A stretch of 64,000 nt of DNA from an uncultured Isoptericola sp. GTDB taxonomy: Bacteria > Actinomycetota > Actinomycetes > Actinomycetales > Cellulomonadaceae. The translations under genes were made by a program, and so were the position numbers. Shown piece after piece: positions 8,208 to 17,500 of the stretch. The notes under the pieces were generated by a model. That model saw only the letters and a list, made by a program, of their open reading frames with translations, was not told where the DNA came from and did not search any database. Numbering within the stretch: position 1 is the first letter of the stretch; every line of letters starts with the position of its first letter. The stretch covers positions 248,001-312,000 of the forward strand of contig CANMFP010000001.1 in the NCBI GenBank assembly GCA_947497265.1, read 5' to 3'.

Positions 8208-9698
8208 GTGAGCATCACCTCGACCTCCGAGTACACGATCCCCGGCGCCCACGTCACCGACCGCACCCTCACGGTCCCTCTCGACTGGTCCGCCCTCGAC
8301 GACGCCCGCACGCTCTCGCTGTTCGCGCGCGAGGTCGTCGCGCCACAGCGCCGGCACGACGACCTGGCGCTGAGCCGCGGCAACATCTCCCACGAGGACC
8401 TCGCCGCCGTCGGCATCACCAACCAGCGCGAGACCGCCGTCGTGTGGGACAAGAACACCGGCAAGCCCGTCTACAACGCGATCGTGTGGCAGGACACCCG
8501 CACCCAGGCGATCGTCGACGAGCTCGGCGGCGACGACGGGCCCGAGAAGTACAAGTCGGTCGTCGGGCTGCCCCTGGCCACGTACTTCTCCGGGCCGAAG
8601 ATCAAGTGGATCCTCGACAACGTCGAGGGCGCCCGCGCCGCCGCCGAGAACGGCGACCTGCTGTTCGGCAACACCGACACCTGGGTGCTGTGGAACATGA
8701 CCGGTGGCCCCGACGGCGGTGTGCACGTCACCGACGTCACCAACGCCTCGCGGACCATGCTCATGGACCTCGACACGCTGAGCTGGCGCGAGGACATCGC
8801 CGCGGACATGGGCATCCCGATGTCCATGCTGCCCGAGATCCGCTCCTCCTCCGAGGTGTACGGCCGGGGCCGCCCGCGCGGCATGGTGCCGGGCGTGCCG
8901 ATCGCCGGCATCCTCGGCGACCAGCAGGCCGCCACGTTCGGCCAGGCGTGCTTCGAGGTCGGTACCGCGAAGAACACCTACGGCACCGGCAACTTCATGC
9001 TGCTCAACACCGGCACCGAGAAGGTGCCCAGCGAGAACGGCCTGCTCACCACGGTCTGCTACAAGATCGGCGACGAGGCTCCGGTGTACGCACTGGAAGG
9101 GTCCATCGCGGTCACGGGCTCGCTGGTGCAGTGGCTGCGGGACAACCTGGGCTTCTTCGCGGACGCCCCGGACGTCGAGTACTACGCGGCCAAGGTCGAC
9201 GACAACGGTGGGGCGTACTTCGTGCCCGCGTTCTCCGGGCTGTTCGCCCCCTACTGGCGTCCGGACGCCCGCGGCGCCCTGGTGGGGCTGACGCGGTACG
9301 TCAACCGGAACCACATCGCCCGCGCCGCGCTGGAGGCGACGGCCTTCCAGACGCGCGAGGTCATGGACGCGATGAACGCCGACTCCGGCGTCGACCTCAC
9401 CGAGCTGAAGGTCGACGGCGGCATGATCGCCAACGAGCTGCTCATGCAGTTCCAGGCGGACCAGCTCGGGGTCGACGTCGTGCGTCCCAAGGTCGCCGAG
9501 ACGACTGCGCTGGGTGCGGCGTACGCCGCGGGCCTCGCCGTCGGCTTCTGGGAGAGCACGCAGGACGTGGTCGACAACTGGGTGGAGGGCCAGCGCTGGA
9601 CGCCGCAGATGGACGACGACGAGCGCGAGCGGCTCTACCGGTCCTGGAAGAAGGCCGTCACCAAGACGTTCGACTGGGTGGACGAGGACGCGCAGTAG
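8208..9698 (+). CDS. Chimeric protein: hydrolase N-terminus fused to glycerol kinase lacking its phosphate-1 motif
   Basis: A 496-residue open frame built from two genes. Residues about 6-53 match the start of the alpha/beta hydrolase encoded at 22086 (SEYT-PG-HVTDR...VPLDWSA-DD-RTLS-F-RE), roughly 70% identical by eye. From residue 53 it is GlpK, aligning with GlpK residue 61 to its end, with only scattered changes. Glycerol-binding [14 protein letters not shown] and the catalytic GDQQAA are kept. DQGTTSSR, the ATP phosphate-1 loop, is gone. Many synonymous differences from the 4057 copy argue against a recent assembly duplicate. It is therefore likely inactive as a kinase; it could be a relic, a glycerol sensor, or a partner of intact GlpK. 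A hairpin follows at 9720-9753. Confidence 0.85.
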   Translation: MSITSTSEYTIPGAHVTDRTLTVPLDWSALDDARTLSLFAREVVAPQRRHDDLALSRGNISHEDLAAVGITNQRETAVVWDKNTGKPVYNAIVWQDTRTQAIVDELGGDDGPEKYKSVVGLPLATYFSGPKIKWILDNVEGARAAAENGDLLFGNTDTWVLWNMTGGPDGGVHVTDVTNASRTMLMDLDTLSWREDIAADMGIPMSMLPEIRSSSEVYGRGRPRGMVPGVPIAGILGDQQAATFGQACFEVGTAKNTYGTGNFMLLNTGTEKVPSENGLLTTVCYKIGDEAPVYALEGSIAVTGSLVQWLRDNLGFFADAPDVEYYAAKVDDNGGAYFVPAFSGLFAPYWRPDARGALVGLTRYVNRNHIARAALEATAFQTREVMDAMNADSGVDLTELKVDGGMIANELLMQFQADQLGVDVVRPKVAETTALGAAYAAGLAVGFWESTQDVVDNWVEGQRWTPQMDDDERERLYRSWKKAVTKTFDWVDEDAQ

Positions 9699-9719
9699 GC
9701 GGCGACGGTATCCACCGCG

Positions 9720-9753
9720 GCTGAGGGGGCGGTATTGACGGCGCCCCCTCAGC
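9720..9753 (+). terminator. Hairpin terminator after chimeric glpK
   Basis: A perfect 12-bp stem (GCTGAGGGGGCG at 9720-9731 with its complement at 9742-9753) and a 10-nt loop, 22 bases past the stop. Confidence 0.75.
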
Positions 9754-9811
9754 TCTGACCACGGGTTGGGACAGTCCCCCGTCCGGCAATCACGACGACC
9801 ATGCTCGAAAC

Positions 9812-10516
9812 ATGGTTGAGAGCGCGGTGGTGCCGAGCGATGCCGGCCCCGTACCGGTCCAGATCATCGTGGTCCACGTCGATACTCTGACAACCCCGCT
9901 CGCAGCGAGCCGATTGAGCGTGGTCGAGCGCGCTCGAGTGCAGAGGTTCCGTCACTCGCAGGACCGTCAGGTGCACGCAACGGCAGCACTCCTGGTCCGA
10001 GCGATCGCCGGACGGGCACTCGGGGTCGCCCCGGGGTTGGCGACCATCACCCGACGATGCCCAGGTTGCGGGGGCCCGCACGGGGCGCCATACGTCGACG
10101 GCGCTCCCCTGTTGTCGGTCAGCCACTGCGACGGGCTGGCCGTCGTGGCCTCCTGCGCGCTGCCGGTCGGCGTCGACGCCGAGCCGGCCGACCGCGACGG
10201 CCTGCTGGCGATCACCGGGATGCTGCTCCATCCAGACGAGGAGGTGCACGACCCCGCGGATCTCCTCCGCACGTGGGTCCGCAAGGAGGCGGTGTCCAAG
10301 GCGACCGGGGTCGGGCTGACCGTGCCGCTCACCGAGATCCGGGTCACGGCTCCCCACGAGCCCCCCGCCGTCCTGCGGTACGGTCCGCGACCTGAGCTCG
10401 CGATCGCGCTCGCCGACGTTCCCGTCAGCGGCGCGATCGTGAGTGTCGCCGTCCAGACCGACCGCCCGCTCGACGTGCAGGTAATGGACGGCGCCGACCT
10501 CGTGACGGAGCGCTGA
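9812..10516 (+). CDS. 4'-phosphopantetheinyl transferase, Sfp type
   Basis: A 234-residue enzyme that transfers phosphopantetheine from CoA to the conserved Ser of carrier proteins. The two family signatures are clear: VGVDAEP at about residues 115-121 (the Mg-binding V-G-I/V-D) and WVRKEAVSKATGVGL at about 154-168 (W-x-x-KE-x-x-x-K). An upstream SVSHCDG gives the S-x-S-H motif. It stands convergent to the minus-strand NRPS/PKS operon and presumably activates the PCP (near Ser 989) and ACP (Ser 494) there. The ATG has CATGCT six bases upstream and no ribosome site. Confidence 0.92.
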   Translation: MVESAVVPSDAGPVPVQIIVVHVDTLTTPLAASRLSVVERARVQRFRHSQDRQVHATAALLVRAIAGRALGVAPGLATITRRCPGCGGPHGAPYVDGAPLLSVSHCDGLAVVASCALPVGVDAEPADRDGLLAITGMLLHPDEEVHDPADLLRTWVRKEAVSKATGVGLTVPLTEIRVTAPHEPPAVLRYGPRPELAIALADVPVSGAIVSVAVQTDRPLDVQVMDGADLVTER

Positions 10517-10556
10517 ACCCCGGTGGAGCCGCGTCCCGGCGCACCCGCACCGGACG

Positions 10557-11480
10557 TCACACCGTCGCCGCCGCGAGGCGCGATGCCGCCATCGCAGCGT
10601 TGCGCACGAGGATGCCGAGCATGAGTGGCCCGACGCCGCCGGGGATGGGAAGCAACGTCCCGGCGACCCGCGCCACGGACGGTGTGTCGACACCGCCGCG
10701 CAACACGGGCACCGGTGGTGCGCCGTCCGTCCGCTCCTGGAAGCCGACGAGTACCGGGTTGAAGTCGATGACCGTCGCACCGGGTTTCACCCAGTCTCCG
10801 GTCACGAGCTCTGGCTCTTCCAGGCTCACGATCAGGACATCGGCACGTCGAGCCAGCTCCCGCGCGTCGGGATGCTCGAACGGCACGATCGCGGCCGGAG
10901 AGCTCAGGGGGAGAACTGCTGGCGCTGCGGCGCGGATGACCGTATGCGCCACGGCGTTGGACGCCATGAGCCGTTCCTGCGTGAGGATCACGATGTTCTG
11001 TCGGTCGAGCGTGATGCCGAGCTCTGCGAGCGCCAGCACGATGGCCTCGCCGACGAGCGGGAGGCGAGCGTCTGGTCGAGGCCCGTTCGAGGCGAGCAGT
11101 GCCGCCGTGTGCTCAGGGTGCAGCCCTTCGAGCTCCTTGACGCTGTCGATCAGCGGGAGGACGGCGGTCAGGGACAGGTGCTCGGGGAGCGGCATCAGCA
11201 CCATCACACCGTGAACGTCCGGGTCGTCGCTCTGCTCGGTCACGACGGCTGCGAGCTGCTCAGCGCTCGCGTCCTCGGGAAGCCGGACGTCAACGGTTAG
11301 TACGCCATAGCTGGCGAACGTACGCAGGTGCAGGCGGCGGTTGATCTCGACCATTGGGTCGCGGCCCGTGACTGTCACGAGGGCGACGGTCGGCCGGGTT
11401 CCGGCGGCAGCGGCAGCGGCCAACGCCGCGCTGGCCAGTTGGGGTTGCAGGGCCTTGCCCTCGATGATGGTGGCGGTCAT
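10557..11480 (-). CDS. FolD-like protein with a rewritten active site
   Basis: A 307-residue protein with the overall FolD (methylene-tetrahydrofolate dehydrogenase/cyclohydrolase) shape. The folate-side KELEGLHPEHTAALL, the Rossmann-side ADVLIVSLEEPELVTGDWVKPGATVIDF and the C-terminal LLPIPGGVGPLMLGILVRN are all recognisable. The catalytic set is not. Against E. coli FolD, the Tyr/Lys of YVxxK become Asn47 and His51, the Gln of VQLPLP becomes Leu95, the Asp of KDVDG becomes Glu118, and GxSxxxGxP is replaced by TQERLMASN. It is thus unlikely to be ordinary FolD and is probably a specialised pathway enzyme. Last gene of the NRPS/PKS operon; GAGGAA precedes ATG 11480. Confidence 0.75.
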   Translation of the reverse strand: MTATIIEGKALQPQLASAALAAAAAAGTRPTVALVTVTGRDPMVEINRRLHLRTFASYGVLTVDVRLPEDASAEQLAAVVTEQSDDPDVHGVMVLMPLPEHLSLTAVLPLIDSVKELEGLHPEHTAALLASNGPRPDARLPLVGEAIVLALAELGITLDRQNIVILTQERLMASNAVAHTVIRAAAPAVLPLSSPAAIVPFEHPDARELARRADVLIVSLEEPELVTGDWVKPGATVIDFNPVLVGFQERTDGAPPVPVLRGGVDTPSVARVAGTLLPIPGGVGPLMLGILVRNAAMAASRLAAATV

Positions 11481-11534
11481 GGGGTTCCTCACTCTTCATC
11501 TGGTTGAGTCGAGCGGACGGACAGTGCTGGCGGT

Positions 11535-12047
11535 TCAGGGCACGAGCGCGCGGGCGGTTCCCAGCGAGAGTGCGATCGCGGGCAGGGAGCAGAACGCTCC
11601 GACCGCTCCGGCGACGACGGCCGAGCCACGCCGGAGACCCGACGCGCGGCAGACGGCGACGATCGTGAGCGCGGCGGCGGCGGTCATGGCGGGGGACGAG
11701 TACACGCCGGGGTTGGACGAGCACGTCGCGAGTGCGCGTCCCAGGTGCATGGCACCGTTGAGACCGAGCGCCGACGCCGCAGCAACGATGACCGCGGCTC
11801 GACGAGCCGAGATCCGCCGGCGCCGGGCGGGCACCACCGCGACGGCGACGGCGACCGTCAGAAGCATGGTCGCCACCGCGAATCGGTCTCCGCGGTACAG
11901 CTCGGAGTCAAGGCCGAGCCGGGCCGCAAGTGCCGGGTCGATCGGTGCCTGCGTGCTCGCGCTCAGGATCTCCTCGAGATTGTGGGCGATGAACACACCG
12001 ATCAGCGCCCAGCGCATCGCCCGCTCCGGAACGGGACCAGTGCTCAT
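11535..12047 (-). CDS. HXXEE-domain membrane protein
   Basis: A small integral membrane protein of 170 residues with about five hydrophobic segments. The motif H-N-L-E-E (His22, Glu25, Glu26) lies in the first helix and a second conserved-type His occurs in LNGAMHLGR, the pattern of the HXXEE family, thought to hold a metal or hydrolytic site in the membrane. The ATG follows the KS-ACP-TE stop after one base (TGA-G-ATG), so it is tightly coupled to the assembly line. As I recall, the mutanocyclin pathway uses a small membrane acylase (MucF) to remove the N-acyl chain; a similar role here would fit but is inference. Confidence 0.75.
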   Translation of the reverse strand: MSTGPVPERAMRWALIGVFIAHNLEEILSASTQAPIDPALAARLGLDSELYRGDRFAVATMLLTVAVAVAVVPARRRRISARRAAVIVAAASALGLNGAMHLGRALATCSSNPGVYSSPAMTAAAALTIVAVCRASGLRRGSAVVAGAVGAFCSLPAIALSLGTARALVP

Positions 12048-12048
12048 C

Positions 12049-14505
12049 TCACGCGAGGGCGTCACGGACAGCCCTGCCGATGGTGGACACCGCGATCGGG
12101 TCGCGCACGATCCCGTAGTGATCTCCGCGCACGGAGACGTAGACGACTGGGCCGCCGACGTAGCGCTCCCACTCGTGGACTGACGTCATCGCGATACCCA
12201 ACCGGTCGAGGATCTCCTGCGGCTCCGGGTCGGAGGCCTCGAGGACGAGCACCGGGCAGTCGATGGTCGTGTCTGGCGTCCACCTCTTGAGCGCCCCATG
12301 GTTCTCCCTCCAGACGGTGAAGAACCGGCCGAGCTCGGCGCGCATCCCCGCTGACCACGCGGGCTCGGCGACGAGGTCGAGGATCTCGCGACCCGTCCGC
12401 GCCGCGTGAGGGTCCGCGGAGAAGCGCAGGCCTGGGAAGAGCGTCCGGAGCAACGTCGGGAATGCTGCCAGGTAGTCTGCGTCGGTGCAGTCGCCCGAGG
12501 TGTAGGCGTGCGGGGGGTGCGAGTCGATGAGGACGAGGTGCTCGACCTTCTCGCCCTCCGCCGCGAGCTGCAGGGCCATCTCCGCCGCCAGATTCCCCCC
12601 GAACGAGTACCCGCCTAGCAGGTAGGGCCCCTCGGGACGGTGCTCGCGGATCGCCGCCAGGTACCGTGCCGCGAGTTGGCGCAGGCTGAGCTCGGACCCG
12701 ACCAGGTCTTCGGGGAAGTACAGCCCGATGACACCGAGGTGTGGGTCGAGACGGCGCGCGATGTCGAGGTAGCACGTCGTGGTGCCGCCGGCCGGGTGGA
12801 CGAGGAAGATCTCGCGGTCAGGATGCTCGCTCACGGTGACCAGGTTGCGCGCGCTCGGGACGTTGGGCAGGACGATCGGAACCAGTTGAGCCGCCGACGC
12901 GCAGTCCTGCATCGGCGTGAGCAGATCGGCGAGCGCCACGGTGGTCCTTGCCCGCTCCACCTCGGCGAACCCGACGGTGAGGCCAAGGTCACGCAGCTCG
13001 GCGACGAGGTCGATAACAGCCAGGGAGTCGGCACCTGCATCGAAGAGATCGTCAGCGATGTCGAGGGCGGGTTCCTGGAGCACGTCCCGGGCGACCCGCA
13101 GGATGGTGTCGACAAGCGGACGTGACGCCGTCACGGGCGCCACGTTCGGCACTACCGCGGCTGCCGTGGCGAGGACGGACTCTCTGGGCACGCTCGCCAC
13201 CCAGTGCCGGGTCCGCGCGTATGCGGGGGCTGCAGTGTGCTCACGCGGCGGCAGGCCCGCCTCCCGGTGCAAGACCACGTGTACGTTGGTGCCCCCCATT
13301 CCGAACGAGCTCACCGACGCAGTACGGTCGCCGTCCGGCAGCGGGACGGGCACTGTCGGGATCGTCAGCGCACCGAGCTCGAGGAGCGGGTTCGCCGTGG
13401 CGAAACCGGGCATCGGTGGCACGGTACCGTGGTTCAGAACCAGGGCAGCCTTGACCAGACCGGTCACTCCTGCGGCGGCGTCGGCGTGGCCCAGGGTCGC
13501 CTTGATGCTCCCCAAGTAAGCGCCACCGGGAATTGCTGCACCCAGGGCGCGCAGCTCGATCGGATCACCGAGCGCCGTCCCGGTCCCGTGCGTCTCCACG
13601 TAGTCGACCCCGTCGATCCCGGCGTCGGCGAGCGCCGCCGCGATGACCGCGCGCTGACCTGCGACCCCGGGTGAAGGGAACCCGGGCTTGCCGTTGCCGT
13701 CGTTGTTCGCGGCCGACCCCGCAAGCAGCGCGTAGACCCGCCGGGGGTCAGCGTCCTGCACCCGGGTCAGCACGACCGCGGCCGCCCCGTTGGCCTTGAC
13801 CGTGCCGTCGGCAGCGGCGTCGAAGGGGCGGCACACGCCTGTCGAGCTGAAGATGCCCCCCGCACGCTGGAGGTACCCCCCGAGGAACGGCAGCGAGATC
13901 GACACGCCGGCGACGACGGCGACGTCGCACTCGCCGCGCTCGATCGAGGCGCGTGCGAGATGGACGGCGAGGAGCGAGCTGGAACAGGCCGACTGGACCA
14001 CCACGGACGGACCGCGCAGGCCGAGCGTGTAGCTCGTCCGTGTGCACAGGAAGTCCTTGTCGTTGGCGAGCATGGCGCTGAAGTTGAGGTCCGTCTGCGA
14101 CCACAGACCAGCCTCGGTCACCGGCCCGGGCAGATACGTGCTCGTGCTCGAGGAGCCGAACACCCCCACCTGCACGTCGTCCGCCGGGTCGATCCCGGCG
14201 TCGTGCAGCGCGGCGTGCACCGTCTCGAGGAACACACGGTGCTGCGGGTCCATCAGAGCGGCATCGCGCGCCGTGATACCGAACCGTTCGGCGTCGAACG
14301 CGTCGTGGTCACGCAACGCGGACCGCACCGCGACGAAGGCGGGGTCGTCGATCTGCTCCGGCGTGTACCCCGCGCGCAGCGAGTCCTCGCGTGGGACGGG
14401 CTCGAAAGTGGTGGCGCCGGATCGGACGAGCTCCCACAGCTCGCGCGGATCGTCGGCCCCGGGGAGCCTGCAACCAATGCCAACCACGGCGAGGTCCGCG
14501 TTCAT
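12049..14505 (-). CDS. Polyketide synthase module KS-ACP-TE without acyltransferase
   Basis: An 818-residue synthase. The ketosynthase (residues 1-415) has Cys174 in QSACSSS, His306 in VETHGTGT and His340 in KATLGHADAAAG, a complete triad. The carrier domain (about 460-530) holds Ser494 in DAGADSLAV. The thioesterase (about 560-818) has Ser634 in GGYSFGG and a C-terminal His796 in RGDHYG. No acyltransferase or ketoreductase is present, so malonyl must be loaded in trans. The start overlaps the NRPS stop as ATGA. The order KS-ACP-TE after a C-A-PCP protein matches the reutericyclin and mutanocyclin synthetases, in which one malonate extends an N-acyl aminoacyl chain that cyclises to a tetramic acid. 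Confidence 0.93.
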   Translation of the reverse strand: MNADLAVVGIGCRLPGADDPRELWELVRSGATTFEPVPREDSLRAGYTPEQIDDPAFVAVRSALRDHDAFDAERFGITARDAALMDPQHRVFLETVHAALHDAGIDPADDVQVGVFGSSSTSTYLPGPVTEAGLWSQTDLNFSAMLANDKDFLCTRTSYTLGLRGPSVVVQSACSSSLLAVHLARASIERGECDVAVVAGVSISLPFLGGYLQRAGGIFSSTGVCRPFDAAADGTVKANGAAAVVLTRVQDADPRRVYALLAGSAANNDGNGKPGFPSPGVAGQRAVIAAALADAGIDGVDYVETHGTGTALGDPIELRALGAAIPGGAYLGSIKATLGHADAAAGVTGLVKAALVLNHGTVPPMPGFATANPLLELGALTIPTVPVPLPDGDRTASVSSFGMGGTNVHVVLHREAGLPPREHTAAPAYARTRHWVASVPRESVLATAAAVVPNVAPVTASRPLVDTILRVARDVLQEPALDIADDLFDAGADSLAVIDLVAELRDLGLTVGFAEVERARTTVALADLLTPMQDCASAAQLVPIVLPNVPSARNLVTVSEHPDREIFLVHPAGGTTTCYLDIARRLDPHLGVIGLYFPEDLVGSELSLRQLAARYLAAIREHRPEGPYLLGGYSFGGNLAAEMALQLAAEGEKVEHLVLIDSHPPHAYTSGDCTDADYLAAFPTLLRTLFPGLRFSADPHAARTGREILDLVAEPAWSAGMRAELGRFFTVWRENHGALKRWTPDTTIDCPVLVLEASDPEPQEILDRLGIAMTSVHEWERYVGGPVVYVSVRGDHYGIVRDPIAVSTIGRAVRDALA

Positions 14506-17500
14506 CGCCCGCTCCTCTCCGCGACGGCGCCGGCCGCGACATGCGCAGCAAGCTCCGCCGGGGTCGCGTGCTCGAAGAGGTCCACGAGCGAGAGTCCGGT
14601 CAGCCCGAGATCACCGCGCAACCGCTCGTGCACGGCCATGACGTGCATCGATGTACCCCCCACGTCCATGAACCGGTCGTGGATGCCCACCGCGCCGGCA
14701 CCGATCACGTCCCCCCACACCCCGGCGATCCGGGCGGCGAGCCCGCCCGCCGGGCGTGGGACGTCGTCGTGCATCGTGGCCCGGGGAGACGGCAGCGCCG
14801 CGAGGTCAGGCTTGCCGTTGTGGTTCGTGGGGACGACCGGGACGATCCTGATCGCGGCCGGCACCATGTACCCGGGGATGCGCTCAGCGACGGCCTCCCG
14901 CAGCGAGGGCACGGTCAGGTGCGCGCCAGGTGCGGGGGCGACCCACGCGGCGAGGAAGGGCTCGGCTCCCGTCGCCTCGACGAGCCGGACCACGACCGCC
15001 GAGACGTCGGGATCAGCCCCGAACGCGGCCTCGACCTCACCGAGCTCAATGCGGTAGCCGCGAAGCTGCACCTGGTCGTCCACGCGGCCCACGAACACGA
15101 GCTCGCCGTCCGAGGCGCGCAGCACCTTGTCGCCCGTCACGTAGGCGCGACGGGCGCCCTCGTCGCCACGTACCCAGCGAAAACGGTCGGCGGTGAGATC
15201 CGGCCGCCCGAGGTACCCCTCGGCGAGGCCGGTGCCGGTGACCAGGAGCTCACCGGCGATCCCGTCGGGCACGGGTCGTCCGAACGGGTCGACCACGAGA
15301 ACGTCAAGGTGGCGCAACGGAGCACCGATCAGGCTGCGGTGCTCGAAGGTGACCTCGTCGTCGGTGAGCTCGCGGGCAGTCACGTGCACGGTGGTCTCCG
15401 TGATGCCGTACATGTTAACGAGCCTGGCGCCCCAGCCCTGAGTCGAGACCCAGGGCCGCAGGTCGGCGGGATAGAGCGCCTCGCCACCGAACACGACCAG
15501 CCGGACGTGGGGCAGCGCGCGGGCATCGTGGCTCAGGACGGACGTCAGTCGGCGGAATGCGGACGGAGTCTGATTGAGCACGGTGACGCGCTCGCGCCGC
15601 AGGAGGGCGACGAACGACTCCGGGTTGGCGACCTCCGTCGCGGACGGCACGACGAGGGTGGCCCCGACGGTCAGCGCCCCGAAGACTTCCCATACCGAGA
15701 AGTCGAACGCGAGCGAGTGGAACACGCACCACACGTCGTCGGCGCCGACGTTGAGCTCGTCGGTGGAGTCGAGCAGGTCGACGACGTTCGAGTGCGGGAC
15801 GACGACACCCTTGGGCTCACCCGTGGAGCCCGACGTGAAGATGACGTAGGCGGTGTCCGTCCCGGCGGGTCGGCGCCGAGGATCCGGTCGACGATCCCTC
15901 TGTGGGGCGTCGGGATCGAGGACGAGCCGGGCCCCGGACAGTGCCGTGGCGCCGTGGAGCAGCCCGGTCCCGTCCTCGGTGACCACCACCGGATCGGCGC
16001 CGTAGGCGGCGGCGACCCGGTCGACAATGAGACGCGCACGCGCAGCGGGAGCAGACGGGTCCACCGGGACGTGCACCCGACCGGACGCCATCACGCCCAG
16101 CAGCACGGTCACGGCGTCGACGGACTTGGGCATCGCGACCACGACCGCCTCTCCCGCGCCGGCCCGGTCGAGCGCCACGCCGACCCCGTCCATGCGCGCG
16201 ACCAGCTCGGCGTACGTGAGGTCGCCGTGCTCCCCGCGCAGCGCGACCCTGTCAGGGTTGGCCCGGGCGGCGGCGAAGATGCGCGACACCACGGTGTCCG
16301 AGGCATCGGTCTGGGCCGATTCCTGCTCGTCGGCGACCACGGGGGACGCCACGAACACCGAGCCGGTGACGACGGGCGCGTCCGGCGTCGATACGATCGC
16401 GTCCAGCGCCGTGACGACCAGGCTGCCCGGTGAGGCGGCGAGCAGATGCTCGGCCGCGCTCACCTCGACGAGGTAGCCCTTGGGCTCGTCGGCCGCCGTC
16501 ATGACGAACGGGTAGGAGATTGCCGCGCGCTCGATCGGGACCGACGTCACCCGGGCGCCGTCGATGTCCAGCACGAGGCCCTTCTTGTAGAACGTCACGG
16601 CGTTGTCGAGCCCGGGGTAGGCGCGGCCACGCAGGAGGGTCGATTGCGCACCCGTCAGGTCCACGCCCTGGTTGGCCTGCAGGAGTCGTATGCCTGCCTT
16701 GACCTGCGTGCACAGCTCCCACCACGTCTGACCTGCCGTGATGGTGACCGGCAGGGGAAGAGTGTTGACGTAGAACCCGACCGCCGACCGAGCGCGGTAT
16801 CCGGAACGGTTACCGAGCGGCACCCCGAGCACCACCGTCTCGGTACCCGAGAGTCGCTGGAGCGTCGCCGCGTACGCCGCGAAGAACACCGTCGCCGCAC
16901 CGAACTCCGCCACGGCCCGGCTGCCACGGATGCGTTCGGCGTCTGTCCCCTCGTAGCGGACGACCTCACGTCGGCCGTTGATCCGGCCGTCGATGCGCGG
17001 CGCCGCCAGCGAGGCGTGCGTGAACGCGTCGACCGGGGCGAGGAGCGCATCGTACGACTCCAGCGCGCGAGGTAGCACCGGAGTGGGCACCGTGGTGCCC
17101 GGGTGCTCCGCCACGGTCGACAGCAGCTCGAGCCAGTTCTCGTTCTGGCTGCGGTAGAGATCGCCGACGGCCCCCATCACCCGGAAGAACGAGTAGGCGT
17201 CACCGATGATGTGTGCCCCGATCAGGCGCATCCACAACGAGTCGCGCGACCGGAAGAACCGGACGTGGAGCTGGTGCGGGTCGCTCGGGTCGATCGGGCC
17301 CCGAGCCAGCTCCTCTGCTGCCTGGGCGGCGATGAGCCGATCCGTGTCGTTGCCGACCGGCGCCGGCTCGACCTGCACGTCGGGCTCGACAGCGCCGACG
17401 ACCGCCTCGACCGCACCGTCCCGGGAGACGAAATGTGTCGCGATGCCCGGGCTCGCACCCAGGACGGCCCGCATCGCCCGGACCAGTCGATCGACATCGA

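Noticed and set aside
8208-9698. Chimeric glycerol kinase as a simple assembly duplicate of glpK
   Set aside because: The two GlpK sequences differ at many synonymous sites and some residues throughout, so they are not copies of one read set; misassembly at the junction alone still needs read support.
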